Shown: one piece after another, positions 8,476 through 17,112 of the stretch
How positions within the stretch are numbered: position 1 is the stretch's first letter
How the letters are laid out: the number at the start of each line of letters is the position of its first letter
From: Nautiliaceae bacterium
GTDB lineage: Bacteria; Campylobacterota; Campylobacteria; Campylobacterales; Nautiliaceae
DNA length: 52,267 nt
NCBI GenBank assembly: GCA_027062285.1
Contig: JAMOTL010000011.1
Location: 1-52,267 of the forward strand
Reading direction: 5' to 3'
Position numbers and translations under genes: made by a program
Notes under the pieces: model-generated
What the model saw: the letters and a program-made list of their open reading frames with translations, nothing else
The model's database searches: none
What the model was told of the DNA's origin: nothing

Positions 8476-9421
8476 TTTTCGGGATTTTTATTATGAAACC
8501 TTTTTTATTTTCAGCTAAATTTATTTTCCCCTTGTGAGCTTCTATTATCTCCTTGCTTAAAGCAAGTCCCAGTCCGTTACCTTTTGTTTTTGTAGATTTA
8601 AACGGCTCAAAAAGAATATTTTTATTTTCAAAATCTTTACCGCTGTCATAAATATTAAATATATGAAAATCTTTATCACTTTCATACAAAACTTCTATAA
8701 TTCCTTCTTCTTTTTCATCCTCTTCAATGGCATCTATTGCGTTAAAAATCATATTTTGAAGTACTAGCAATAATAAATCAAAATCTCCTTTCATTTTGAT
8801 ATTCGGTAAAAAGAATACGAACTTAATCTCTTTTGAGTGGGAGTAATATTTTATGCTTTCTCTTAATTCCTTTTCAAACTCACTGATGGCAAAGTCTCTT
8901 ATTTTAAGTTGTAACCCTTTTGAAAACAGAAGAGTGGATTTAATTATTCTCTCAATCCTAAAAACTGCGCTTTTCATTTCATCTACTATTTCATTTGCCG
9001 GACATGTATTTTTCAGTAATGACAAAAGAATAGAAATAGAACCGATTGGATTTCTTATTTCATGAGCCAGATGTGCCGCCATTTGCCCCATTGCTATTAG
9101 TCTTTCGTTTCTTTTTTGCTCCGTAATGTCTGTAGCGCTTATAATTTTTTTGTCTTTTATTGTTGAAGATTGTATCAGATAATGTTTGGAGCCTACTTCT
9201 ATTTCTCCTTCGCTTGGAATAAAATCAAACTCTTTTGCTTTTGAGTTTTGAACTATTATCTCATTGTTTTTATCTACAACCCATAAAGCCTGGGGTAAAA
9301 ATTCTATTACTCCGTTTAAAATGTTTTTGAGTTCTATAAATTCTTTTTCAACTTCATAAGTCCGGGCTATCAGTTTTTCTAAGTTTTTTAACAGTTCTTC
9401 GTTGGAAGAAGGAAGGTCCAT
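8468..9421 (-). CDS. flgS: Soluble PAS-type sensor histidine kinase, FlgS-like
   Basis: 317 residues with no membrane segment. It begins with a short coiled coil (about 5-35), then a PAS-like fold (about 36-100), a HisKA domain with the phospho-acceptor His-120 in H-E-I-R-N-P, and a HATPase domain with the N-box (N-M-I-F-N-A-I-D-A) and the G2-type G-N-G-L-G-L-A-L. The A-H-L-A-H-E-I-R-N-P-I-G-S-I-S block and lack of membrane anchoring match FlgS, which with FlgR controls sigma54-dependent flagellar genes in Campylobacter and Helicobacter. The flgR partner is not in the window, so the flgS name is an inference. Start ATG preceded by AAGG. Confidence 0.75.
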   Translation of the reverse strand: MDLPSSNEELLKNLEKLIARTYEVEKEFIELKNILNGVIEFLPQALWVVDKNNEIIVQNSKAKEFDFIPSEGEIEVGSKHYLIQSSTIKDKKIISATDITEQKRNERLIAMGQMAAHLAHEIRNPIGSISILLSLLKNTCPANEIVDEMKSAVFRIERIIKSTLLFSKGLQLKIRDFAISEFEKELRESIKYYSHSKEIKFVFFLPNIKMKGDFDLLLLVLQNMIFNAIDAIEEDEKEEGIIEVLYESDKDFHIFNIYDSGKDFENKNILFEPFKSTKTKGNGLGLALSKEIIEAHKGKINLAENKKGFIIKIPKTI

Positions 9422-9441
9422 TTTCAGCCTTTTTTATTTGT

Positions 9442-9447
9442 TATAAT
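9442..9447 (+). promoter_or_regulatory. -10 box for the acyl-CoA ligase gene
   Basis: TATAAT in the 52-base divergent gap, about 27 bases before the acyl-CoA ligase start. No clear -35. Confidence 0.5.
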
Positions 9448-9473
9448 AACATATCAACCGTCAAGGAGTATAT

Positions 9474-11024
9474 ATGAAATATCCTTATAATAATTTTTAC
9501 GAAGTACTTGAGAGAAATGCTCAAGAATATGGAAAAAAACCGGCTTATTTTCTTGATAAAGAAAAAGTAACATGGAAAGATGTTAAGAAAAAAGTAGATA
9601 CTTTTGCCAGAAGTTTAGAATTATTGGATATTAAAAAAAATGATAAAGTTCCGATATATGTCGGGAATTCTCTAGAATATGTTATTGCGCTTTTAGGGAT
9701 TCAAAAAATTGGAGCGGTACCGGTACCTATTAATACGTTTTTAAAAGAAGATGAAATTGCTTTTATATTAAACGACGTAGAAGCAAATACAATGGTGGCA
9801 AGTGCGAAATTTGCCGATAATATTAAAAATATAAGAGAAAAAACTTCTATAAAAAAAATTATCTGGGAAGGAGAGCCGGATATAATAGATGAAAACAACA
9901 TATCCTTTAAGGAAATATTAGCCAATATAGAACCTCATGAAGCAATTAAACTACCTGAGCTTGATGATTTAGCTGTTATAATTTATACTTCCGGGACTAC
10001 AGGAAAACCAAAAGGTGCGATGCTGACATACAAAAATATCTTTGCCGATATTTTAGGAATAAATGAAATAGTAAAAATCACCCCAAAAGATAGATTTATA
10101 GCTTATCTGCCTATGTTTCACTCTTTTACTCTTACAGTTAATATTCTTCTGCCGCTTTATGCGGGTGCAGGAGTTGTAATTATTAAATCCATTATGCCTT
10201 TTAGTAATATTATAAAACAGACTCTTCTTAGAGGTGTTACGATATTTACCGGTGTTCCTGATGTCTATTCGGCACTTAGCCGTGCTAAGCTTCCTTTTTA
10301 TTTTCACTGGTTTAATAAAGTTAGATTCTATGTCTCAGGTGCGGCTGCGCTTCCAGGGGAAGTATTGGAGAGATTCTCTAAAAAATTTAAAAAAGGTAAA
10401 CTTCTTGAAGGATACGGACTTAGTGAAACTTCACCTGTTGTCGCCGTAAATAGACCGCATTTACAAAAACCGGGCTCAGTAGGACCGGCAATTCCGGGGG
10501 TGGAAGTGAAAATAGTAAACGATGAGCTTGTGGAAGTACCCTTAGGGGAAGCCGGTGAGATAATCGTCAAAGGCGATAATGTTATGAAAGGTTATTATAA
10601 AAGAGAAGAGGCTACAGCCGAGACGATAATAAACGGATGGCTATTAACCGGGGATATCGGAAAAATGGATAAAGACGGGTTTATTTATATTTTGGATAGA
10701 AAAAAAGATTTGATTATCAGTAAAGGCGTTAATATATATCCAAGAGAAATAGAAGAAGTGTGTATTAAGTTTCCAGGAGTTAAAAACTGTGCGGTGGTAG
10801 GTAAAAAAGATGAAGCACATGGTGAAATTCCAATAGCGTTTGTCGAACCGGAAGAAGACAGTACTTTAAATGAAAAAGAATTGAAAAAATTCTTAAAAAG
10901 CAAACTTGCCAATTATAAAGTTCCAAAACATATTTATATCGTAGATAATTTACCTAAAAACGCTACCGGAAAAATCTTAAAAAGGGTATTAAGAGAAAAA
11001 TTAGACCAATACATAAAAGAGTAG
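9474..11024 (+). CDS. Long-chain acyl-CoA (fatty acid-CoA) ligase
   Basis: A 516-residue ANL-superfamily enzyme that activates a carboxylate to an acyl-adenylate and then a CoA thioester. Motifs in order: the P-loop Y-T-S-G-T-T-G-K-P-K-G (about 171-181), the A5 motif G-Y-G-L-S-E-T-S-P, the hinge/A8 region L-T-G-D-I-G then D-R-K-K-D-L-I-I-S-K-G, and the catalytic Lys in N-A-T-G-K-I-L-K near the C-terminus. Best read as FadD-like; the substrate cannot be fixed by eye. Start ATG with AAGGAG. Single gene, followed by a long inverted repeat. Confidence 0.88.
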   Translation: MKYPYNNFYEVLERNAQEYGKKPAYFLDKEKVTWKDVKKKVDTFARSLELLDIKKNDKVPIYVGNSLEYVIALLGIQKIGAVPVPINTFLKEDEIAFILNDVEANTMVASAKFADNIKNIREKTSIKKIIWEGEPDIIDENNISFKEILANIEPHEAIKLPELDDLAVIIYTSGTTGKPKGAMLTYKNIFADILGINEIVKITPKDRFIAYLPMFHSFTLTVNILLPLYAGAGVVIIKSIMPFSNIIKQTLLRGVTIFTGVPDVYSALSRAKLPFYFHWFNKVRFYVSGAAALPGEVLERFSKKFKKGKLLEGYGLSETSPVVAVNRPHLQKPGSVGPAIPGVEVKIVNDELVEVPLGEAGEIIVKGDNVMKGYYKREEATAETIINGWLLTGDIGKMDKDGFIYILDRKKDLIISKGVNIYPREIEEVCIKFPGVKNCAVVGKKDEAHGEIPIAFVEPEEDSTLNEKELKKFLKSKLANYKVPKHIYIVDNLPKNATGKILKRVLREKLDQYIKE

Positions 11025-11029
11025 CTCCT

Positions 11030-11096
11030 CTTTTTTTCTTTACCTTGTAAGAAATTGAGTCAGTCACTTTTAGTTAAGGTAAAAAAGAAAAAAAGC
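11030..11096. terminator. Long imperfect inverted repeat between convergent genes
   Basis: A pyrimidine-rich left arm (11030-11046) pairs with a purine-rich right arm (11076-11095): seven pairs, a three-base bulge and ten pairs. The loop is about 29 bases. It lies between the converging acyl-CoA ligase and rplT transcripts and may stop or separate them. The stem is A-T-rich, so it would be weak at high temperature. Confidence 0.4.
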
Positions 11097-11115
11097 GGAT
11101 TATAAAGCCGCTTTT
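11087..11115 (-). terminator. Rho-independent terminator of rpmI-rplT
   Basis: On the minus strand, AAAAGCGG (from 11115) and CCGCTTTT (to 11091) form an 8-bp stem with a 9-base loop, followed by a T run to 11088. The left arm lies in the last rplT codons and the stop codon sits in the loop. Confidence 0.75.
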
Positions 11116-11450
11116 GCTTGTTCTACTAATTTTGCGAATGTTTCAGGTTCATTCATTGCTAAATCAGCTAAAACTTTTCTATCAAGTTCAATTCCGACTT
11201 TTTTAAGTCCGTTAATAAATCTTGAATAGCTAATATCGTTTAATCTACAAGCTGCATTAATTCTAATAATCCAAAGTTTTCTAAAATCTCTTTTTTTCTG
11301 TTTTCTGTCTCTAAAAGCATATACTAAACTTCTTTCAACTTGTTCTTTTGCTTTTCTAAAGTGTTTTCTTCTACCTGAGTAGAAGCCTTTTGCCATTTTT
11401 AATATTTTTTTATGTCTTTTTCTTCTAACTGTACCAGTTTTTACTCTCAT
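11100..11450 (-). CDS. rplT: Ribosomal protein L20
   Basis: 116 residues, highly basic, with the standard L20 opening ([17 protein letters not shown]) and core (G-F-Y-S-G-R-R, then W-I-x-R-I-N-A-A). It binds 23S rRNA early in 50S assembly and in several bacteria represses its own mRNA. It is second in the rpmI-rplT unit, after an unusually structured 101-base spacer, and is preceded by AAGGAGAG. infC is not adjacent. Confidence 0.98.
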   Translation of the reverse strand: MRVKTGTVRRKRHKKILKMAKGFYSGRRKHFRKAKEQVERSLVYAFRDRKQKKRDFRKLWIIRINAACRLNDISYSRFINGLKKVGIELDRKVLADLAMNEPETFAKLVEQAKAAL

Positions 11451-11557
11451 TGTCTCTCCTTATTTTTGGCGTGCATCAATAGCAACTTAGCGCATCAGCG
11501 CGGAAGCTTACACTGCTTCACTTAGCCTCTTCTTCACGATCTAACTGAACGTTAGAT
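11451..11557 (-). promoter_or_regulatory. Hairpin-rich rpmI-rplT spacer, possible L20 autoregulatory element
   Basis: The mRNA between the two ribosomal genes can form at least three local hairpins: ATCTAAC/GTTAGAT (11557-11551 with 11545-11539, covering the rpmI stop codon), GAAGC/GCTTC (11519-11515 with 11507-11503) and GCGC/GCGC (11501-11498 with 11493-11490). It is more G+C-rich than other spacers here and ends at the rplT ribosome site. L20 repression of rplT through mRNA structure is known in other bacteria; the role here is inferred. Confidence 0.4.
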
Positions 11558-11746
11558 ACAAAGCATTAATTTTACTTCTTTAATGTTTGTTTGGTCTACG
11601 TATTTAGGCTGTCTTAGATTTCTTTTTCTTTTTTGTGATTTTTTAGTAAGGATATGGCTTCTGTAAGCACTTCCTCTTTTAATTTTTCCACTTTTTTTAA
11701 CTTTGAATCTTTTAGCAGCCCCTCTAACTGTTTTCATTTTAGGCAT
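11552..11746 (-). CDS. rpmI: Ribosomal protein L35
   Basis: 64 residues, Lys/Arg-rich, with the L35 pattern [22 protein letters not shown] and the S-H-I-L-T-K-K-S stretch. The start is the ATG at 11746 with AAGGAG before it; a longer frame to 11806 lacks homology and is rejected. First gene of the rpmI-rplT operon. Confidence 0.97.
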   Translation of the reverse strand: MPKMKTVRGAAKRFKVKKSGKIKRGSAYRSHILTKKSQKRKRNLRQPKYVDQTNIKEVKLMLCI

Positions 11747-11774
11747 GATGGCTCCTTTTTGGATTTGAAATGAA

Positions 11775-11780
11775 ATTATA
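11775..11780 (-). promoter_or_regulatory. -10 box for rpmI-rplT
   Basis: Minus-strand TATAAT preceded by TGTGG, resembling an extended -10, about 29 bases before the rpmI start. The gap to the divergent gene is only 71 bases. Confidence 0.5.
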
Positions 11781-11817
11781 CCACAAAATGTGATAAAATT
11801 ATACAAAAAGGTTTTAA

Positions 11818-12633
11818 ATGAAAATCGAAGCTTTTGTCGATCCTGTAAAAAGTGCCGAATACAATTCAGTAAAGAATAAGACTTTAGAAGAAATTATAAA
11901 ATATATAAATAAAAACGAAATAGAGAGATTTTATATCACGATAGATAAAAAGCCTATTTTTTTATTTAATCATGCTGAAATTATCGATATTTTTTTAAAA
12001 AACAGACTTCATTTGAGTTTTGAAGAATTTTATAACGATTTAGAAGATTATAAATTAGAAGTAATAAAATCCAGTAAACACATAATAGATACATATAATT
12101 ATCTTAGAAAAAATAAATTGAATTTAGCTCCTGTAGTTAAGAATGATCAGTTAATAGGAGAAATTAATTTTGCTACTTTAAGCCTTAAAATCAGTTTTAT
12201 TGCTATAAAAGATCCTTTAACCGATACTTATAATCAAAAATATTTCGACGTTCTTGTGGATGAATATAATGAAATTTCAGAAGCCCTTGGAATTATTATG
12301 ATAAAAATTTATGATTTATCTATTTTTGAAGGATTATACGGATATGATTTTAAAAATAAGATATTAAAAGAATTTGGAACACAAATAAAAAATTCTGTAA
12401 GGGATGTTGATTTTGTATTTAGAAATGAAGATGTTTTTAAAATATTGACATTTAATCCAAGTGATATTACAATGAAAATAAAAAATAGAATAGAAGAGAG
12501 ACTTAAAGAAAAAACGAAAATTGATGAAATTTTAATTCCTTATAAAGTAGTGGCTACTCATATTCCTGATTTAGAACAAAATATATTTTTAGCGATAGAT
12601 AGCTTGGAGAGCAAATTAATTAAAAGGGACTAA
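11818..12633 (+). CDS. CBS-pair protein with a degenerate GGDEF domain
   Basis: 271 residues without membrane segments. Residues about 1-125 look like a tandem CBS pair (strand-helix units ending [14 protein letters not shown]). From about 133 a GGDEF fold starts with D-P-L-T-D-T-Y-N, the usual D-x-L-T-x-x-x-N opening. The catalytic signature is lost: R-N-E-D-V at 202-206 stands where G-G-D-E-F would be. It is therefore unlikely to make c-di-GMP and is more likely a ligand sensor or binding protein. Single gene; it runs 18 bases into the convergent fabH. Confidence 0.7.
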   Translation: MKIEAFVDPVKSAEYNSVKNKTLEEIIKYINKNEIERFYITIDKKPIFLFNHAEIIDIFLKNRLHLSFEEFYNDLEDYKLEVIKSSKHIIDTYNYLRKNKLNLAPVVKNDQLIGEINFATLSLKISFIAIKDPLTDTYNQKYFDVLVDEYNEISEALGIIMIKIYDLSIFEGLYGYDFKNKILKEFGTQIKNSVRDVDFVFRNEDVFKILTFNPSDITMKIKNRIEERLKEKTKIDEILIPYKVVATHIPDLEQNIFLAIDSLESKLIKRD

Positions 12634-13581
12634 AGCACTTCCCCAAGTAAATCCGCCTCCAAACGCATCAAGTAACATAATGTCACCTTTTTTCAGCTTG
12701 CCTTCTTTATACATATCGTTTATAGCCATTGGAATTGAGGCACTTGAAGTATTTCCGTATTTGTGTACTGTTAGAACTGATTTTTCGCTTGGCATTTTGA
12801 TAGCTCTGGCTACTGCGTCGATTATTCTATAGTTTGCCTGATGTGGAACGAACCAGTCAATGTCATCACTTGTCATATTGTTTCTCTCAAGTATATCTTT
12901 AACGCTTTGAGAAAGAGTCTTTACAGCTATTTTAAAGGTTTCGTTACCTTTCATCTCTAGCCATATCCTATCCGTATCACATCCGTATTTTACGCCTCGT
13001 CCCGGAGTAATTAAATAATCTTGATATTTTCCATCGGCATTAATATCAATATCTATAATTGCTTCGTCTTTATTTTCAGTTGCGCTAATAATAGCTGCTC
13101 CCGCTCCATCACCAAATAACACACATGTGGTTCTGTCTTTCCAATTTACTATTTTACTAAGTGTTTCTGCTCCGATAATCATTACATTTTTATACATTCC
13201 GCTTTCAATAAATGCTTTTGCGTGAGCAAGAGCATATATAAAGCCCGTACACGCGGCACTTATATCAACCGCAGGTCTTACTATACCGAGTTTGTCAGCA
13301 ACTACGCAGGCGGTAGAAGGCATAGTAAAGTAATCGGGGGTAATCGTAGCTACGATTATCATATCTATATCTTCAGGTTTCATATTAGCGTTTTTTAAAG
13401 CATCAAGAGCCGCTTTATAAGCCAAATCGCTTGTTACTTCGTTTTCAGCTATATGCCTTGTTTTTATACCGGTTCTTTTTGTTATCCATTCGTCGTTTGT
13501 ATCAACTATTTTTTCTAAATCTTTATTTGTTAAAACTTTTGGAGGGACATACGCTCCGATACTTGTAAATTTAGCATACAT
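12616..13581 (-). CDS. fabH: 3-oxoacyl-ACP synthase III FabH
   Basis: FabH condenses acetyl-CoA with malonyl-ACP to start fatty-acid synthesis. 321 residues with the catalytic triad: Cys-111 in A-A-C-T-G-F, His in W-F-V-P-H-Q-A-N, and Asn in Y-G-N-T-S-S-A-S. It starts on the base where plsX ends, so translation is coupled. It closes the ndk-yceD-rpmF-plsX-fabH series. Confidence 0.95.
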   Translation of the reverse strand: MYAKFTSIGAYVPPKVLTNKDLEKIVDTNDEWITKRTGIKTRHIAENEVTSDLAYKAALDALKNANMKPEDIDMIIVATITPDYFTMPSTACVVADKLGIVRPAVDISAACTGFIYALAHAKAFIESGMYKNVMIIGAETLSKIVNWKDRTTCVLFGDGAGAAIISATENKDEAIIDIDINADGKYQDYLITPGRGVKYGCDTDRIWLEMKGNETFKIAVKTLSQSVKDILERNNMTSDDIDWFVPHQANYRIIDAVARAIKMPSEKSVLTVHKYGNTSSASIPMAINDMYKEGKLKKGDIMLLDAFGGGFTWGSALVPFN

Positions 13582-14567
13582 TAATGAACCTTTAAAGACT
13601 CTTTTATTTTATTGGTTACGTCGTTTTCAATATATTTTACCGCTTGGAAAATAGCGTTTTTTATAGCTTTTGAATTACTTTTTCCATGAGCAATTATAAC
13701 ACAACCGTTTACACCTAATAAAGGAGCTCCTCCGTATTCGGCATAGTCAGTTACTTTTTTTAATCCTTTAAATACAGGTCTCAATAATAAAGCGCCTATT
13801 TTTTGTAAAAGTCCGGAGCTTTTAATTTCTTCTTTTATTAATTTACCGATAGTTTCAGCTGCACCTTCACTAGCTTTAAGTACGATATTACCTATGAATC
13901 CGTCAGTTACAACGACATCAACAGTACCTTTAAATATGTCGTTTCCTTCAACATTTCCATGAAAATTATCAAATTTTTCTTTTAACAGTTTAAATGCTTC
14001 TTTAGTAACGGCGTTACCTTTACTTTCTTCTTCCCCGTTGCTTAAAAGGCCTATAGTGACATCATCTTTGTTTAATACTACTTTTGCGTAAACTTCACCC
14101 ATCAGACCAAACTGGTATAAATTTTCCGCATCGCAGTCTACATTTGCCCCTACATCAAGTAAAAGTGTGTAAGTTTTCTTAATATTAGGCATAAAAGTAA
14201 CGATAGCAGGTCTTTTGATACCTTTTATTCTTCCTATTCTAAGTGTGGCCAAACTCATGGTGGCTCCGCTGTGACCGGCCGAAACTACAGCATCCACTTC
14301 TCCGTTTCTTAAAAGTTCGATAGATTTATAAATAGTGCTCTGTTTTCTTTTTAAAGCTTCTGTGGCGCTTTCTTCCATTCTTATGTAATCTTCACTATTT
14401 ATAAATCTAACTTTATCGTGAAGATTTTTTGGAACTAAAGGTTTTATAATTTTTTCATCGCCTACTAAGTATGGAGTAAAATCTTTAATTTTCAGTGCTT
14501 TAATAACGCCTTCGATAATCGGTTCGGGACCGAAGTCCCCACCCATTGCATCAATTGCTATTCTCAT
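13581..14567 (-). CDS. plsX: Phosphate acyltransferase PlsX
   Basis: PlsX makes acyl-phosphate from acyl-ACP for phospholipid synthesis. 328 residues with the family opening [20 protein letters not shown] and the end motif [10 protein letters not shown]. Its ATG shares one base with the rpmF stop (TAATG). Neighbours rpmF and fabH form the widely conserved lipid/ribosome cluster. Confidence 0.95.
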   Translation of the reverse strand: MRIAIDAMGGDFGPEPIIEGVIKALKIKDFTPYLVGDEKIIKPLVPKNLHDKVRFINSEDYIRMEESATEALKRKQSTIYKSIELLRNGEVDAVVSAGHSGATMSLATLRIGRIKGIKRPAIVTFMPNIKKTYTLLLDVGANVDCDAENLYQFGLMGEVYAKVVLNKDDVTIGLLSNGEEESKGNAVTKEAFKLLKEKFDNFHGNVEGNDIFKGTVDVVVTDGFIGNIVLKASEGAAETIGKLIKEEIKSSGLLQKIGALLLRPVFKGLKKVTDYAEYGGAPLLGVNGCVIIAHGKSNSKAIKNAIFQAVKYIENDVTNKIKESLKVH

Positions 14568-14716
14568 TAATACTCACCGCAGCTAGGACATGCTCTGTGA
14601 GGTCTTTTGTAAGCGCCGCAGTTTGAGCACTTAACTACTGTAGATAATTTAACTTTGTAGTGTGTTCTTCTTTTTGCTGCTCTAGTTTTTGAGTTTCTTC
14701 TCTTAGGAACTGCCAT
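14567..14716 (-). CDS. rpmF: Ribosomal protein L32 (zinc-ribbon form)
   Basis: Translating the minus strand gives 49 residues that start [20 protein letters not shown] and end in a zinc ribbon, C-S-N-C and C-P-S-C, then G-E-Y. The presence of all four Cys marks the zinc-binding type. The start has GGAGAT upstream. It lies between yceD and plsX and overlaps plsX by one base. It is too short for a 60-residue ORF cut-off. Confidence 0.96.
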   Translation of the reverse strand: MAVPKRRNSKTRAAKRRTHYKVKLSTVVKCSNCGAYKRPHRACPSCGEY

Positions 14717-14725
14717 TTTATCTCC

Positions 14726-15055
14726 TTAAAATTCTTTATTAAAGTCTTCTTTTTGACAACTTTCGCAAACGTTATAATCATTTTTTATCGATTCGGCTTC
14801 GCTTTTTAATATCTCTTCCAAATCATATTTTTCCTGTTCGATTATATCGTATTCATCATCAAAACCGTCATAAGGTGGTTGGACTACTTTAAATTTTACA
14901 TCTTCGTCTATTTCTTTGTCGAATTCTTTTAAACATTTTACACATTCTACTTTGACGGAACCGGTTAATTTTCCGGTAATAACAATAGAACCGTCTTTGT
15001 TTTTTACACTGTCACCCTCTAAGGTTAAATTTTCAAAAGTTTTTTTAACTTTCAA
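14726..15055 (-). CDS. YceD/DUF177-family protein
   Basis: 109 residues, acidic. Cys pairs C-V-K-C near 38-41 and C-E-S-C near 97-100 resemble the YceD/DUF177 family, which is almost always encoded just upstream of rpmF and has been linked to 23S rRNA accumulation. Translation begins at a TTG directly after the ndk stop; GGGAG lies inside the last ndk codons, so the two are coupled. The position before rpmF strongly supports the call. Confidence 0.82.
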   Translation of the reverse strand: MKVKKTFENLTLEGDSVKNKDGSIVITGKLTGSVKVECVKCLKEFDKEIDEDVKFKVVQPPYDGFDDEYDIIEQEKYDLEEILKSEAESIKNDYNVCESCQKEDFNKEF

Positions 15056-15469
15056 TTATAAAATCTCCCTCTCAGCGAAAAAGAATGCTATTTCTTTTTT
15101 AGCATTTTCAAGACTGTCGCTACCATGAACAGCATTTGCTTCAATACTTTCAGCAAAATCGGCTCTGATTGTTCCAGGAGCAGCTTCTTTAGGGTCTGTA
15201 GCACCCATTAATTCTCTGTTTTTAGCCACTGCATTTTCACCTTCAAGAACCATTACAACTACAGGACCGCTACTCATATATTCGCATAAATCATTAAAAA
15301 ATGGTCTTTCTTTATGTACTTCATAAAATTTAGCAGCATCTTCTTTAGTTAATTTTATTTTTTTCATAGCTGCGATTCTAAGTCCGTTGCTTTCGAATCT
15401 GTCTACGATTTTACCGATAACATTTTTTGCCACTGCGTCAGGTTTAATTATTGAAAGAGTTCTTTCCAT
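15056..15469 (-). CDS. ndk: Nucleoside diphosphate kinase
   Basis: Balances NTP and dNTP pools by phosphate transfer through a phospho-His. 137 residues; opening [11 protein letters not shown], the G-A-T-D-P loop and the active-site region N-A-V-H-G-S-D-S with the catalytic His. Start ATG with GGAG. Likely first gene of the operon to fabH, with a TATAAT at 15497-15502. Confidence 0.97.
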   Translation of the reverse strand: MERTLSIIKPDAVAKNVIGKIVDRFESNGLRIAAMKKIKLTKEDAAKFYEVHKERPFFNDLCEYMSSGPVVVMVLEGENAVAKNRELMGATDPKEAAPGTIRADFAESIEANAVHGSDSLENAKKEIAFFFAEREIL

Positions 15470-15496
15470 TTTCTCTCCTTGAGTTTTTAGAGAGGA

Positions 15497-15502
15497 ATTA
15501 TA
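15497..15502 (-). promoter_or_regulatory. -10 box for ndk operon
   Basis: Minus-strand TATAAT, 28 bases before the ndk start, in the 67-base gap after the ferredoxin gene. The context GATATAAT recurs before several genes of the window (metE, uvrD, COG3400 gene). Confidence 0.5.
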
Positions 15503-15536
15503 TCAAATTTTTGAAGAAAAAAAGAAGAGGGAGGGA

Positions 15537-15815
15537 TTAACAAGCGTCCATTACAGGAGTACCAGGCTCACCTCTGTAGTCTGCGCAAGTTTGACCTTCT
15601 TTACACTCATCCCAAACAATACATCCTTCAGTAGGACATGCTTCAGCACAAGCAGGACAGTCATAATAATCTACACACTCAACGCATTTATCAGGATATA
15701 CATAATAAATTTCTTCTCCTGTTGGGTTTTCGCTATCATCTACGATTGCTTCAACTGGGCATTCATCAATACAAGCACCGCAGTTAATACAAATATCAGT
15801 AATTTTTACTGCCAT
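15537..15815 (-). CDS. 2[4Fe-4S] ferredoxin with Cys-rich tail
   Basis: 92 residues, acidic. A first cluster motif C-I-N-C-G-A-C-I-D-E-C-P is followed by a second, expanded motif (C-V-E-C, then D-C-P-A-C-A-E-A-C-P) of the Allochromatium type, in which the insertion lowers the potential. Thirteen Cys are present in all; the tail holds three beyond those needed for two clusters. A low-potential electron carrier for pyruvate or 2-oxoglutarate:ferredoxin oxidoreductases is the likely role. ATG start with AAGGAG; separate gene. Confidence 0.9.
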   Translation of the reverse strand: MAVKITDICINCGACIDECPVEAIVDDSENPTGEEIYYVYPDKCVECVDYYDCPACAEACPTEGCIVWDECKEGQTCADYRGEPGTPVMDAC

Positions 15816-15923
15816 TTTAACTCCTTTATTTTTATTTAATTGTACTTAAAAATATATCATTAATTTCTTAATATCTGCTTAAAAAAACTTTTTTTGTCTT
15901 AATTTGTTTCTATTCGTGACAAC

Positions 15924-17072
15924 TTATTTAAGGTTTAAATATTCTTTAATTTCTTCTACTTTATCTGTTTTTTCCCAACTGAATTCTTCTCTTCCGAAAT
16001 GCCCATATACAGACGTTTTTCTATAAATCGGTTGTAGTAAATTAAGTGATGTTATTATACCTTTAGGTGTTAAATCGAAAATTTTTCTAACAGCTTCTTC
16101 TATTTTTTTCTCATCCACTTTTGCCGTTCCGTGTGTATCTACGTAAATACTTACAGGTTCGACTACACCTATAGCATACGCTATCTGAAGCGTTAATTTA
16201 TCGGCTACCCCGGCAGCCACTAAATTTTTGGCTACGTATCTTGCTGCGTACGCTCCGCTTCTGTCTACTTTTGTAGGATCTTTTCCACTGAACGCTCCTC
16301 CTCCGTGAGGTGCAGCTCCTCCGTATGTATCTACGATAATTTTTCTACCAGTAAGTCCTGCGTCGCCTTGAGGACCTCCGATTACGAATTTTCCGGTAGG
16401 ATTTATAAAATATTCAACGTTTTTGCTAAGCATAGTGGCAGGGATAACCTTTTTAATCACTTCTTCTATTACCGCTTCTTTTATTTCAGAATAGTTAATA
16501 TCAGGTTCGTGCTGCGTTGAAACTACAACTTTTTCAACGCTTACAGGTTTTCCGTCTACATATTTAACGCTTACCTGTGCTTTGCCGTCCGGTCTTAGCC
16601 ATGGAATAATCGCTTCTTTTCTACATATCGCAAGTCTTTTTGTAAGTTTGTGGGCAAGCATTATAGGAAGAGGCATTAATTCCGGTGTTTCTTTACATGC
16701 GTAACCGAACATCATTCCCTGGTCTCCCGCACCGATTTCTTCACCTTTTTCCACGCCTTGGCGTATGTCGGGACTTTGCTCGCCGACTCCGTTTAAAACT
16801 CCGGCAGTTCTATAATCAAATCCATATCTCGCGTCAGTATAACCTATTTCTCTTATAACTTCTCTGGCTATTTCTTGCATGGGAGCGTATGTGGTAGTTT
16901 TAAGCTCTCCTGCTATTATACAATAACCGTTACTAAGAAGAGTTTCGCAAGCCACTTTTGCGTTAGGATCTCTTTCTATAATATAATCCAATATCGCGTC
17001 GCTTATTTGATCGGCCATTTTGTCCGGATGTCCTTCAGTTACGGACTCACTAGAAAAAAGATATTCTCTCAT
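15924..17072 (-). CDS. metK: S-adenosylmethionine synthase
   Basis: Makes SAM from methionine and ATP. 382 residues, normal length, with [11 protein letters not shown] near the N-terminus, G-A-G-D-Q-G-M-M-F and the phosphate loop G-G-G-A-F-S-G-K-D. Upstream AAGGAGAATG start. It lies near metE, so methionine formation and activation are neighbours, although the envelope protein gene separates them. Confidence 0.97.
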   Translation of the reverse strand: MREYLFSSESVTEGHPDKMADQISDAILDYIIERDPNAKVACETLLSNGYCIIAGELKTTTYAPMQEIAREVIREIGYTDARYGFDYRTAGVLNGVGEQSPDIRQGVEKGEEIGAGDQGMMFGYACKETPELMPLPIMLAHKLTKRLAICRKEAIIPWLRPDGKAQVSVKYVDGKPVSVEKVVVSTQHEPDINYSEIKEAVIEEVIKKVIPATMLSKNVEYFINPTGKFVIGGPQGDAGLTGRKIIVDTYGGAAPHGGGAFSGKDPTKVDRSGAYAARYVAKNLVAAGVADKLTLQIAYAIGVVEPVSIYVDTHGTAKVDEKKIEEAVRKIFDLTPKGIITSLNLLQPIYRKTSVYGHFGREEFSWEKTDKVEEIKEYLNLK

Positions 17073-17112
17073 TCATTCTCCTTGGAAGTTTTTTGTAAGT
17101 ATATCATATTGA

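Noticed and set aside
9716-9727. Palindromic GGTACCGGTACC
   Set aside because: Lies inside the acyl-CoA ligase gene and encodes a plain A-V-P-V-P stretch; chance codon use.
10053-10570. Several ORFs opposite or out of frame in the acyl-CoA ligase gene
   Set aside because: The ligase has motifs along the whole frame; the others are shadows.
11451-11551. A tRNA or other stable RNA in the rpmI-rplT spacer
   Set aside because: No T-loop GTTCGA-type sequence, acceptor stem or CCA; the hairpins are too short for a tRNA fold.
17073-17112. SAM riboswitch upstream of metK
   Set aside because: This short stretch lies upstream of the metK start and has no aptamer-like pairing.
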